DNA of 38,935 nucleotides from an uncultured Oscillospiraceae bacterium. GTDB taxonomy: Bacteria; Bacillota; Clostridia; Oscillospirales; Oscillospiraceae. The stretch covers positions 1 to 38,935 of the forward strand of contig CALWYL010000013.1 of the NCBI GenBank assembly GCA_944385765.1. Reading direction: 5' to 3'. A program made the position numbers and the translations under genes. The notes beneath the pieces were generated by a model. The model was not told the origin of the DNA. It made no database searches and saw only the letters and a list, made by a program, of their open reading frames with translations. Positions 1-9,435 of the stretch are shown one piece after another (the first letter of the stretch is position 1; the number at the start of each line of letters is the position of its first letter).

Positions 1-87
1 TGGTGCCGGTGACGGGGGTCGAACCCGTACATCCTTGCGGATATGGGATTTTAAGTCCCAGGTGTCTGCCAATTCCACCACACCGGC
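1..87 (-). tRNA. tRNA-Leu (anticodon UAA)
   Basis: Reading the minus strand, a complete class II tRNA starts with acceptor arm GCCGGTG, which pairs with CACCGGC before an encoded ACCA end. The anticodon loop reads ACTTAAA-like with anticodon TAA, the T arm carries GGGTTCGACCCC, and a short extra variable arm (ATATCCGCAAGGATGT) is present, as expected for leucine. CCA is encoded. The gene abuts the window edge, so the downstream neighbour is unseen. Confidence 0.96.
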
Positions 88-106
88 ACGCGGTGGTTGG
101 CTACAT

Positions 107-134
107 GTTATCATCCGGGAGGCATCGATGTCAA
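107..134 (-). promoter_or_regulatory. Promoter of tRNA-Leu
   Basis: On the minus strand a perfect -35 TTGACA (129–134) is followed after 16–18 bases by GATAAC/TAACAT, a four-of-six -10 match. It would start transcription some 10–15 bases before the tRNA. Confidence 0.6.
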
Positions 135-154
135 GCGCCGCGCAACATTGACTA

Positions 155-182
155 TTGCGATTGGGCGCGGGCGTGGTATAAT
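155..182 (+). promoter_or_regulatory. Extended -10 promoter of the recJ operon
   Basis: TTGCGA (155–160), 16 bases, then a perfect TATAAT (177–182) preceded by TGG, which makes an extended -10. It is the only strong promoter before recJ and gives a leader of about 85 bases. It is back to back with the tRNA-Leu promoter. Confidence 0.7.
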
Positions 183-213
183 ATTATATTCAAGAAACTG
201 GTGAAAAGGCCGT

Positions 214-257
214 GGGCCCTGCCCGGCGGGCGGGGCGCCCGTGCATTTTTTATTTTT
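214..257 (+). terminator. Hairpin plus U-tract in the recJ leader (possible attenuator)
   Basis: GGGCCCTGCCCG (214–225) can pair with CGGGCGGGGCGCCC (227–240), with one wobble and one bulge. The stem is followed within five bases by a T-rich run (246–257). This has the form of an intrinsic terminator between the promoter and the recJ ribosome site (GGAG at 260–263), so it could limit read-through into the operon. No anti-terminator stem was worked out. Confidence 0.4.
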
Positions 258-272
258 CCTGGAGTGCGTACG

Positions 273-2309
273 ATGAACTATGTCAGATGGGACATACCGG
301 ATAAGGGCCCGCTCATCCCCGCGGCGCTGGTGGAGGCCGGCTGCACGCCGCTGCTGGCCGCCCTGCTCGCGCTGCGCGGGATCGGCAGTCCGGAGGATGC
401 CCGGCGGTTCCTGAGCGGCGGGGCGGAGGAGCTCTGCGACCCGATGCTGCTGCCGGACATGGGCCGGGCCGCCGGGCGGCTGCGCCTGGCCGTCGAGCGA
501 CGCGAAAAAGTGGTGGTCTTCGGCGATTACGACGTGGACGGCATAACCTCCGCCTGCATGGTGACGCTCTATCTGCGCTCCAGGGGCCTGGACTGCGAGC
601 CCTATATCCCCGACCGGCTGGAGGAGGGCTACGGGCTGAATATGGCGGCGATAGACGCCATAAAGGCCCGCGGCGCGGCGCTGATAGTCACGGTTGACTG
701 CGGCATAACCGCCCGCGAGGAGGCGGAACACGCCGCCGCTCTGGGCATCGACATGGTGATAACCGACCACCACGAGTGCGGCTCCGGGGCCCTGCCCAGG
801 GCGGTGGCCGTCGTGGACCCCAAACGGCCCGGCAGCCTCTATCCCAATCCGGGGCTCGCGGGGGTGGGAGTGGCCTTCAAGCTGCTCTCGGCCGTGGAGG
901 GGGACGCGGAGAGCGTGCTCTCCCGCTACGCGGACCTGATAGCCGCCGGCACGGTGGCGGACGTGATGCCGCTGACGGGCGAGAACCGCTATATTGTCCG
1001 CCGCGGGCTGGAGATGCTCGAAAACCCCGGGCGTCCCGGCATGAGGGCGCTGCTGAGCGAGTCCGGCGCCGCGTCGAGGCGGATAAGCGCCGCCACGATA
1101 GGCTTCACGCTGGCCCCGCGGCTGAACGCGGCCGGCCGGCTGGGCTGTACGGAGGCGGCGGTGAAGCTCCTGCTCACCGCCGACGAGCGCGACGCGGAGC
1201 TCTGCGCCGCCGAGCTCTGCCGGCTCAACCGCGAGCGGCAGGAGCTGGAACAGGATATCTGGGAGCAGGCGCACGAGATGCTGCGCCGCTCGCCGCCGCA
1301 GGGCCCCATCGTGCTGGCCTCGGAGGGCTGGCACCAGGGCGTAATCGGCATTGCCGCCTCCAAGCTGGCCGAGGAGTTCTCCCTCCCGGCGGTGATGATA
1401 TGCCTCAACGGCGATAACGGCAAGGGCTCCTGCCGCAGCTTCGGCGACTTCAACCTCTTTGACGCGCTGAGCGCCTGCTCGCAGTATCTGGAGGGCTTCG
1501 GCGGCCACGCGCTGGCGGCGGGGCTCTCCATAAGGCGGGACCAGGTGGACGCCTTCCGCTCCGCGCTGGCGGAGTATTACCGCCGCATGCCGCCGCCGGA
1601 GCCGGCGGCGCTGGAGTGCGAGCTGCGCATAGACGACCCGGCGCTGCTGGATATGGAATGCGTGGCCTCCCTGGAGAAACTGGAGCCCTACGGCGCGGGG
1701 AACGCGCGGCCCACGCTGTGCATAACGGACGCGCTGCTAGAGCGCGTGACGCCCATAGGCGGCGGGAGGCACCTCAGGCTGCGCCTGGCCAAGGGCGGGG
1801 TGAGCTTTGACGCCGTGATGTTCTCGCGGCGGGAGGAGGAGCTGGGCGCCAGGGCCGGGGACCGGGTGGACGCGGCCTTCTTCCCGCAGATAAACGAGTA
1901 CCACGGGGTGAAGTCGGTCCAGCTGCTGATGACCGACCTCCGGCAGTCGGACACCATGCCGCTCTGCCGGGAGATACTGAGCGGCGGGGAGATAGAGCCC
2001 TGGGAGGGCTCGGACATCTGCCCGCAGAGGGCGGATTTCGTGCAGGTGTGGCGCTGGCTGGAGCGCAGGGGCGGCTCGGCCGGGGGCGAGCTGGAGGACA
2101 TTGTCCGCTGGCGGCCCGGGGGCATACACCCCGCCAAGCTGCTGCTCTGCCTGCGCGTGATGCGCGACGAGGGGCTGGTCTCCGCCGCGCTGGAGGACGG
2201 CGTGCTGAGGATAAGGGCGCTGCACCGCGAGGGCAAGGCGGACCTGGACTCGCATCCGCTGGTCATGAAGCTGCGCGACTTCAGGCGCAGATTCGCAGAG
2301 GGGAGATGA
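273..2309 (+). CDS. recJ: Single-stranded-DNA-specific exonuclease RecJ
   Basis: 678 residues. RecJ is the 5'-3' single-strand DNA exonuclease of the DHH phosphoesterase superfamily, acting in recombination and repair. Seen in the protein: motif I GDYDVDG (84–90), DCG (142–144), DHH motif TDHHE (164–168) and the DHHA1 motif GFGGHALAAG near residue 410, followed by the OB-like domain and an additional C-terminal part. The ATG at 273 was chosen because GGAG lies nine bases upstream and MNYVRW is a usual RecJ beginning; the frame is open further upstream but that runs through the promoter and the tRNA. It is the first gene of an operon; relA follows after four bases. The usual Firmicute neighbour apt is absent between them. 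Catalytic aspartates and histidines are intact. Confidence 0.96.
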   Translation: MNYVRWDIPDKGPLIPAALVEAGCTPLLAALLALRGIGSPEDARRFLSGGAEELCDPMLLPDMGRAAGRLRLAVERREKVVVFGDYDVDGITSACMVTLYLRSRGLDCEPYIPDRLEEGYGLNMAAIDAIKARGAALIVTVDCGITAREEAEHAAALGIDMVITDHHECGSGALPRAVAVVDPKRPGSLYPNPGLAGVGVAFKLLSAVEGDAESVLSRYADLIAAGTVADVMPLTGENRYIVRRGLEMLENPGRPGMRALLSESGAASRRISAATIGFTLAPRLNAAGRLGCTEAAVKLLLTADERDAELCAAELCRLNRERQELEQDIWEQAHEMLRRSPPQGPIVLASEGWHQGVIGIAASKLAEEFSLPAVMICLNGDNGKGSCRSFGDFNLFDALSACSQYLEGFGGHALAAGLSIRRDQVDAFRSALAEYYRRMPPPEPAALECELRIDDPALLDMECVASLEKLEPYGAGNARPTLCITDALLERVTPIGGGRHLRLRLAKGGVSFDAVMFSRREEELGARAGDRVDAAFFPQINEYHGVKSVQLLMTDLRQSDTMPLCREILSGGEIEPWEGSDICPQRADFVQVWRWLERRGGSAGGELEDIVRWRPGGIHPAKLLLCLRVMRDEGLVSAALEDGVLRIRALHREGKADLDSHPLVMKLRDFRRRFAEGR

Positions 2310-2313
2310 GGAT

Positions 2314-4563
2314 ATGGCTGACGAGAAAAAGACCGCTGCGGCACAGCTGCCGGAGCAGGAACATAAGACGGTGGACCCGGAGGAGTCCTGGCGCTCGCTG
2401 GAGGCCAAGATAAAAAGCGGCAGCATCGCCATGGACATGGACAGGGTGCGCGCGGCATACGAGTACGCGGCGGCGGCCCACGCCAGCCAGAAGCGGCGCG
2501 ACGGCTCGCCCTATGTCACCCACTGCCTGGCCACGGCGGAGATAATCGTCGAGCAGGGGCTGGATGAGGACTCGGTGGTGGCCGCGCTGCTGCACGACGT
2601 GATAGAGGACACCCCGGCCACGCACGAGGACGTGAAGAAGCTCTTCGGCTCCACGGTGGCGGACATAGTGGAGGGCGTCACCAAGCTGACGCGCGTCCAG
2701 TGGACCAGCCACGAGGAGGAGCAGGCCGAAAACCTGCGCAAGATGCTGATGGCCATGGCCAAGGACATCCGCGTCATACTGATAAAAATCGCCGACAGGC
2801 TGCACAACATGCGCACCATGGACTACCAGAGCCAGGAGAAGCAGCTCATAAAGTCCGCGGAGACCATGGAGATATACGCCCCCATAGCCCACCGCCTGGG
2901 CATGCAGAAGATAAAGTGGGAGCTGGAGGACCGCTCGCTCTACTATCTGGACCGCGAGGGCTATAAGGAGATAACCGACGCCCTCTCCTCCCGCATGGAC
3001 ACCCTCACCGCCTTTATGGACAAGGTGGAGAAGCAGATACAGCAGCGCATGGACGAGGAGGGCATAAAGGCCACGGTCTACGGGCGCATAAAGCACATCT
3101 ACAGCATATACCGCAAGATGTTCGCCCAGCAGCTGGACATAAACGGCATATTCGACCTCTGCGCCTTCCGCGTGATAGTGGACAGCATACCGGACTGCTA
3201 CAACGCCCTGGGCATGATACACGACATGTACAAGCCCGTGCCCGGCCGCTTCAAGGACTACGTCTCCACGCCCAAGCCCAACGGCTACCAGAGCGTGCAC
3301 ACCACGGTCATAGGCTCGGAGGGCATCCCCTTCGAGGTGCAGATACGCACCTGGGACATGCACCTCACGGCCGAGTACGGCGTGGCCGCCCACTGGAAGT
3401 ACAAGAGCGGCGAGCAGGGCGTGAAGGAGGGCGACGAGGAGAAGTTCGCCTGGGTGCGCCGCCTGCTGGAGGCCCAGCAGGAGACGGACGCCACCGAGTT
3501 CGTCCACGACCTGAAGATAGACATGTTCGCCGACGAGGTGTTCGTCTTCACCCCCTCCGGCGACGTGATAAACCTCCCCGCCGGGGCCACGCCGATAGAC
3601 TTCGCCTACGCCATACACTCCGGCGTCGGAAACTCAATGGTCGGCGCGAGCGTCAACGGGCGCATCGTCACCTTCGACCACGTGCTGCAGAACGGCGACA
3701 TAGTCGAGGTGCGCACCAGCAAGTCCGCCCCCGGCCCCAGCCGCGACTGGCTGCAGCTGGCCAAGAGCTCCTCGGCGCGCACCAAGATAAAGCAGTGGTT
3801 CAAGCGCGAGCGGCGCGAGGAGAACATCCAGTGCGGGCGCGACATGTTCGAGGCCGAGCTCAGGCGCAACGGCCTCTCCATGGCCGACGTGATGGACGAG
3901 GACGTGCTCCCCGCCATACTGAAAAAGCTCTCCGTGCCCAGCATGGACGAGCTCTACGCGGCCATCGGCTACGGCGGCCAGACCGCCGTGCGCAGCGTAA
4001 ACCGCGTGAAGGACGAGCTCTCGCACCTGAAGAAGCCGGAGAAGCGCACCGTGCTCGACAAGATAAACGAGCAGGCGGAAAAGCGCGTGGCCAGGCCGCA
4101 GAAGGCCGTGCACGGCATACTGGTGGAGGGGCTGGACAACTGCCTGATAAAGTTCTCCAAGTGCTGCACGCCCGTCCCGGGGGACGACATCGTGGGCTTC
4201 ATCACCCGCGGCAGCGGCGTCTCCATACACCGGACGGACTGCCAGAACTACCTGCGCCAGCGCATGAGCGGCGAGGGCGACGGGCGCTGGATACACGTGA
4301 GCTGGGCGGAGAAGACGACGGACCTCTATATCACCACGCTGCACATCCTGGCCAAGGAGCGCTCCGGCCTCATCATGGACATCGCCACCGTGCTCAACGC
4401 GCTCAACGCCAAGGTGAGGGGCCTCACCGCGCGCGACGTGGGCAACGACCAGTCCACCGCCGTGGTGACTGTGGAGGTGCGCGATTTGGACGAGCTGAGG
4501 GCCATAATGAACAGGATAGGCGCCATCAGGGGCGTGATAGAAGTGAGGAGGGCCAGTTCATGA
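2314..4563 (+). CDS. relA: Bifunctional (p)ppGpp synthetase/hydrolase, RelA/SpoT (Rel) family
   Basis: 749 residues, the usual length of long RSH enzymes. It makes and breaks the alarmone (p)ppGpp in the stringent response. Visible domains: HD hydrolase with H56, H70, the HD pair H94–D95 and D161; synthetase domain about 215–375 with RFKDY at 312–316 and the IRTWDMHLTAEYGVAAHWKYK stretch; TGS domain about 400–460; zinc-finger/RIS segment with CC at 617–618 and a following HRTDC; C-terminal ACT domain about 675–749. The RxKD form of the synthetase motif, together with an intact HD site, is that of bifunctional Rel enzymes rather than synthetase-only RelA. The start ATG follows a GAGGGGAGATGAGG ribosome site. 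Its stop overlaps the dtd start (ATGA), so the two are translationally coupled. Confidence 0.97.
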   Translation: MADEKKTAAAQLPEQEHKTVDPEESWRSLEAKIKSGSIAMDMDRVRAAYEYAAAAHASQKRRDGSPYVTHCLATAEIIVEQGLDEDSVVAALLHDVIEDTPATHEDVKKLFGSTVADIVEGVTKLTRVQWTSHEEEQAENLRKMLMAMAKDIRVILIKIADRLHNMRTMDYQSQEKQLIKSAETMEIYAPIAHRLGMQKIKWELEDRSLYYLDREGYKEITDALSSRMDTLTAFMDKVEKQIQQRMDEEGIKATVYGRIKHIYSIYRKMFAQQLDINGIFDLCAFRVIVDSIPDCYNALGMIHDMYKPVPGRFKDYVSTPKPNGYQSVHTTVIGSEGIPFEVQIRTWDMHLTAEYGVAAHWKYKSGEQGVKEGDEEKFAWVRRLLEAQQETDATEFVHDLKIDMFADEVFVFTPSGDVINLPAGATPIDFAYAIHSGVGNSMVGASVNGRIVTFDHVLQNGDIVEVRTSKSAPGPSRDWLQLAKSSSARTKIKQWFKRERREENIQCGRDMFEAELRRNGLSMADVMDEDVLPAILKKLSVPSMDELYAAIGYGGQTAVRSVNRVKDELSHLKKPEKRTVLDKINEQAEKRVARPQKAVHGILVEGLDNCLIKFSKCCTPVPGDDIVGFITRGSGVSIHRTDCQNYLRQRMSGEGDGRWIHVSWAEKTTDLYITTLHILAKERSGLIMDIATVLNALNAKVRGLTARDVGNDQSTAVVTVEVRDLDELRAIMNRIGAIRGVIEVRRASS

Positions 4564-5003
4564 GAGCTGTGGTGACAAGAGTGCGCTCCGCCTCCGTGGA
4601 GATAGGCGGAGAGGTGCGGGCGAGCATAGGCAAGGGCTTTTTGGTGCTGCTGGGCGTGCACGTGGAGGACACGGAGGCCGAGGCCCGGAAAATAGCCGAC
4701 AAGATATGCGGCCTGCGCGTTTTCGAGGACGAGAGCGGCAAGATGAACGTCGCCCCCGCCGACGCGGGGGCTGAGCTGCTGATAATCAGCCAGTTCACGC
4801 TCTACGCCGACGCGAAGAGCCGCCGGCCCGGCTTTACAAAGGCCGCCAGGCCGGAGACCGCCGTGCCGCTGTACGAGCTGGTGATAGCCGAGTGCCGGCA
4901 GCGCGGCTTCGCCGTGGGCACGGGCGAGTTTGGCGCGGAGATGCTGGTGGAGAGCGTCAACGACGGCCCGGTGACGATAATTCTGGACACAAAGGAGCTT
5001 TGA
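4560..5003 (+). CDS. dtd: D-aminoacyl-tRNA deacylase
   Basis: 147 residues, standard DTD length. The cytosolic enzyme removes D-amino acids (and glycine wrongly placed on tRNA-Ala) from tRNAs. The two signature active-site segments are present: SQFTLYAD at 77–84 and NDGPVT at 134–139, the latter supplying the Gly-cisPro substrate gate. The start ATG overlaps the relA stop by four bases. The relA–dtd pairing is normal for Firmicutes. Seven of its nine Ile codons are ATA. Confidence 0.97.
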   Translation: MRAVVTRVRSASVEIGGEVRASIGKGFLVLLGVHVEDTEAEARKIADKICGLRVFEDESGKMNVAPADAGAELLIISQFTLYADAKSRRPGFTKAARPETAVPLYELVIAECRQRGFAVGTGEFGAEMLVESVNDGPVTIILDTKEL

Positions 5004-5005
5004 AA

Positions 5006-5620
5006 ATGCTGATAAAGACGCTGGTGGTGGGCCACCTGGACACGAACTGCTATGTGGTCACCGACGAGAACACCCTTGAGTGCGCCGTGATAGACCCCGG
5101 CGCGGAGTCGAACACCATCCTGGACTACCTGGAGGACAACCACCTCAAGTGCGTGGCGGTGATGCTCACCCACGCGCATTTCGACCACACGGGCGCGCTC
5201 GCGGCCGTGCTGGAGGAGACGGGCGCCCGCTGCTATGTGAGCGCGCGCGAGGTGGGCACCTCCGTCTCCGGCTATGACGCCGGGTTCAAGGCGCCGGAGG
5301 GGGCGTTCCTCTACGGCGAGGGGGACGAGGTGCGCGTGGGCTCGCTCACCTTCCGCGTGATGGAGACCCCGGGGCACACGCCCGGCGGGGTGACCCTCAT
5401 ATGCGGCGACGCGCTCTTCACCGGCGATACGCTCTTCCGCCTCTCCTGCGGGCGCACCGACCTGCCCGGCGGGGACATGAAGGAGGAGCTGCGCTCGCTC
5501 AAGCGCCTGGGCGAGCTGGAGGGGGACTATGAGGTCTACCCCGGCCACGCGGAGAGCAGCCGCCTCTCCACTGAGCGCGAACACAACCCCTATATGCGCC
5601 ACGCCCTGGAGCGGCTCTGA
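5006..5620 (+). CDS. Metallo-beta-lactamase-fold hydrolase (glyoxalase II-like)
   Basis: 204 residues, the short single-domain form of the family. The metal-binding motif HAHFDH is at 56–61, with later ligands in TPGHTPGG, FTGDTLF and the C-terminal YPGHAE. Firmicute members of this type downstream of relA–dtd are usually called MBL-fold hydrolases; some act as hydroxyacylglutathione hydrolase-like thioesterases, but the substrate here is unknown. The ATG lies two bases after the dtd stop, with AAAGGAG upstream inside dtd. It ends one base before the next start, so it is part of the recJ operon. Confidence 0.93.
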   Translation: MLIKTLVVGHLDTNCYVVTDENTLECAVIDPGAESNTILDYLEDNHLKCVAVMLTHAHFDHTGALAAVLEETGARCYVSAREVGTSVSGYDAGFKAPEGAFLYGEGDEVRVGSLTFRVMETPGHTPGGVTLICGDALFTGDTLFRLSCGRTDLPGGDMKEELRSLKRLGELEGDYEVYPGHAESSRLSTEREHNPYMRHALERL

Positions 5621-5621
5621 G

Positions 5622-6752
5622 ATGGCCAACGCCATAGACTACATAGACTGGCGGGGCGACGTGCCCTTTGAGGTGTCGCCCTTCAACGAGGTGGACAACC
5701 TGCTGATGTGCCGCCTCACCTCCCTCGACTTCACGGGCATAGTCCCCGCCGAGGGGCAGCTGAGCCTGGCGGAGGCCGCCAGGCTCTATTTTGAGCGAAA
5801 CGGGGACGAGGACGTGCGCCTGGGCGTCCTGCTCGCCCCCGGCTCGGTCACCATGGTCAAAAAGATGCTGCAGAGCGAGCGCTTCGCCTCCCTGGTCCTG
5901 GCCGACTACGAGAACCACGTGGACGCATCGCGGGACATACAGTTCTCCGCCCTCACGGCCATGGTGCCGGACGGCACGGCCTTCGTGGCCTTCCGGGGCA
6001 CCGACGACACGCTGGTGGCCTGGAAGGAGGACCTCTACATGGGCTCCATGCGCACGGTGCCCGCGCAGAGGGCCGCCGAGGCCTATCTCTGCCGGGCGGC
6101 CTGGCGCACAGAGCGGCCGCTTCGCGTGGGCGGCCACTCCAAGGGCGGCAACCTGGCCGTATACGCGGCCATGAACGCCCCGGAGGAGGCGCAGCGGCGC
6201 ATTCTGGACATATACAACAACGACGGGCCCGGCTTCCGCGACGGCGTGGCGGGGCACGAGGGCTTCGCGCGGGTGAGCGGGCGCATACACACCATCATCC
6301 CCCAGTACTCCCTGGTGGGCGTGCTGCTGCGCACGGACGACGACTTTGAGATAGTGGAGAGCTGCGAGACCGGCGTGGCGGCACACAACGGCTTCACCTG
6401 GCAGGTGAAGGGGACGAAGTTCGTGCGCTGCGCGGACTTCCCCTTCCGCACGCGGGTGTTCAGCGAGGCCATGCGCGAGTGGACGGAGGACCTGAGCTAC
6501 GAGGACCGGCGGGAGCTGACGGACGTGTTCTTCGACGCGCTCTCCGCCACCGGGGCGGAGACGCTGACCGACCTCACGGAGCAGAAGCTGCGCAAGGCCG
6601 CCACAGTGGCGCGGGGGCTGCTGGGCAACAGCGGCCGCCGCGAGCTGCTGCTGGACAGCGTCGAGCTGCTGCTGCGGGAGTATCTGCTGAGCGCCCGGCG
6701 GGAGCTGCCACACGGCAGGCTGCACATAACCCGCAGAAGGCGGGAAAACTGA
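5622..6752 (+). CDS. DUF2974 / Mbeg1-like alpha/beta hydrolase
   Basis: 376 residues. The protein has a lipase-like core: FRGTDDTLVAWKEDL at about 124–138 and a nucleophile elbow GHSKGG at 171–176, with Ser173 the likely nucleophile. This combination is typical of the DUF2974 (Mbeg1-like) family of Firmicutes, whose substrate is not established. No signal peptide or membrane segment is evident, so it is likely cytosolic. The start ATG is one base after the preceding stop, and AACGCC after it agrees with the usual MANxxDY beginning. Last gene of the recJ operon, followed by a strong GC hairpin. Confidence 0.9.
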   Translation: MANAIDYIDWRGDVPFEVSPFNEVDNLLMCRLTSLDFTGIVPAEGQLSLAEAARLYFERNGDEDVRLGVLLAPGSVTMVKKMLQSERFASLVLADYENHVDASRDIQFSALTAMVPDGTAFVAFRGTDDTLVAWKEDLYMGSMRTVPAQRAAEAYLCRAAWRTERPLRVGGHSKGGNLAVYAAMNAPEEAQRRILDIYNNDGPGFRDGVAGHEGFARVSGRIHTIIPQYSLVGVLLRTDDDFEIVESCETGVAAHNGFTWQVKGTKFVRCADFPFRTRVFSEAMREWTEDLSYEDRRELTDVFFDALSATGAETLTDLTEQKLRKAATVARGLLGNSGRRELLLDSVELLLREYLLSARRELPHGRLHITRRRREN

Positions 6753-6757
6753 GGCGC

Positions 6758-6783
6758 CGCCGGCGCGCGCACGCGCGCCGGCG
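6758..6783 (+). terminator. GC-rich perfect hairpin after the recJ operon
   Basis: Twelve-base arms CGCCGGCGCGCG and CGCGCGCCGGCG are separated by CA, only six bases after the preceding stop codon. There is no T-run, so it is a pause or 3'-end stabilising structure rather than a clear intrinsic terminator. The rest of the gap to 6936 holds nothing I recognise. Confidence 0.4.
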
Positions 6784-6936
6784 CGCTCACCCGGCGGCCT
6801 CAAACCATGCCGGCGGCGCGGAGCTGCGGCGTCCGCGTATTCATTGAGCATCTCCTGTCCCGCAGGCCTGCCTGCGCGCGCCCCAATCGCCCTTAAGAGG
6901 CCCCTGCCCGGCGCCGGTTTCATCCGGAGCCCATCC

Positions 6937-7356
6937 TCAGTTCCTCTTTTCATAATACCAGTATGTGAAAAGCTCCGAAAACATGGAAATTGCGACCCCA
7001 AAGGCCAGGCCGACAGCCATGGCTATAAAGCCCTCATACCCGGATATTTTCCCCGCGGCCAGGAAGGCCAGCATAAGTGAGCAAGACATGACCTGGGTCA
7101 CTTGAAATGCCCTGCTTTTTGATTTTAACCAGATGAGCTTATTGCGCTCGTCCCGCTCTGCCACCATGTCCTCTCTTGACATTTGCCGGGATAGGCTCCG
7201 CGCTGTGTCTCCCAGTCCTATCAACAGCAGCAGCGCATCGATAATGGCGCTCTTAATATCAAAACTCTCCCTTATAATGCCGATGACGAGGCCTGCTCAC
7301 CCCAGTATTATCATGAATACCCCAAACAGGAACTTCTTTTTGTTATAAATTCTCAT
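6937..7356 (-). pseudogene. Small membrane protein gene interrupted by an in-frame TGA
   Basis: Reading from the ATG at 7356 (strong GGAGG site, and overlapping the XRE stop as ATGA), 139 codons form one continuous small membrane protein except for codon 20, a TGA at 7297–7299. Before the stop: MRIYNKKKFLFGVFMIILG. After it: AGLVIGIIRESFDIKSAIIDALLLL, then SREDMVAERDERNKLIWLKSKSRAF and two more hydrophobic helices. The DERNxxIxxKSxxxAF motif is typical of small membrane proteins that pair with XRE regulators in Firmicutes. The TGA sits in a glycine run, so GGA to TGA is the simplest explanation. A shorter product could begin at TTG 7224 (95 residues) but has no clear ribosome site. Read-through cannot be excluded. 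Confidence 0.75.
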
Positions 7357-7571
7357 ACTGTGTCCTCCAGTTCACAGTTTTCTCTTAAGCAGCACAGCTC
7401 CTCGACGCTCACTCCGAATACTTTCGCCATGCGGTATGCCAGCATGAGAGAGGGGCTGTACTGCCCCTTCTCGATTGAGATAATCGTGCGCGATGAGACG
7501 TGGACCAAATCTGCCAGCTGCTGCTGCGTCATTTGAGCGGCTGTCCGAAGCTCTCTCACCCTCGTCTTCAT
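7353..7571 (-). CDS. XRE-family helix-turn-helix repressor (YgzD-like)
   Basis: 72 residues. A short Cro/CI-type DNA-binding protein: helix-turn-helix about residues 11–45 (MTQQQLADLVHVSSRTIISIEKGQYSPSLMLAYRMAKVFGVSVEEL), the classical signature, followed by a short acidic, Cys-bearing tail CCLRENCELED. The ATG at 7571 follows GGGAGGG. It overlaps by three bases with the downstream membrane protein gene. In the known family the regulator controls its own operon; the three matching palindromes upstream support this here. Confidence 0.92.
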   Translation of the reverse strand: MKTRVRELRTAAQMTQQQLADLVHVSSRTIISIEKGQYSPSLMLAYRMAKVFGVSVEELCCLRENCELEDTV

Positions 7572-7591
7572 GTGTTCCCTCCCGCTGATGT

Positions 7592-7669
7592 GAAGTTAAC
7601 TTCCTGTGAAGGCAGCTTCATATTACCGCGCGGATGTCGGCCTGTCAAGGGAAAAGTGAAGTAAACTTC
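7592..7669 (-). promoter_or_regulatory. Three GAAG-N4-CTTC operator-like sites
   Basis: Three 12-base palindromes lie ahead of the XRE gene: GAAGTTAACTTC (7592–7603), GAAGGCAGCTTC (7608–7619) and GAAGTAAACTTC (7658–7669). The first two lie side by side with a 16-base pitch, over and just past the expected start of transcription; the third is ten bases upstream of the -35 box. This layout suits autorepression, possibly with looping or cooperative binding. Confidence 0.65.
7620..7648 (-). promoter_or_regulatory. Promoter of the XRE–membrane protein pair
   Basis: On the minus strand TTGACA (7643–7648), exactly 17 bases, TAATAT (7620–7625). This is close to the sigma-A consensus. The middle operator begins immediately after the -10 box. 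Confidence 0.85.
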
Positions 7670-7701
7670 ATAAACTGTGCGCCGGTGTGGCGCCACAGGC
7701 G

Positions 7702-7732
7702 AAAAGCCGGGAGGCCCTGGGGGCCTCCCGGC
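7702..7732 (-). terminator. Terminator of the pst–pho operon
   Basis: A perfect 11-base stem, GCCGGGAGGCC (7706–7716) with GGCCTCCCGGC (7722–7732), and a five-base loop. Read on the minus strand the stem is followed by TTTT; on the plus strand by TGTTTTTC, so it may work both ways. It lies 36 bases after the phoR stop. Confidence 0.75.
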
Positions 7733-7767
7733 TGTTTTTCGGCATATGCGCGGGGGATATGCGGCGG

Positions 7768-9431
<1,664 letters not shown>

Positions 9432-9435
<4 letters not shown>

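Noticed and set aside
3..272. Upstream extension of recJ by 90 codons
   Set aside because: It runs through the tRNA-Leu gene and both promoters; GGAG and MNYVRW fix the start at 273.
6784..6936. Possible short minus-strand reading frame beginning MLNEYADAAAP
   Set aside because: No convincing ribosome site and a low-complexity Arg/Ala/Gly product; treated as non-coding.
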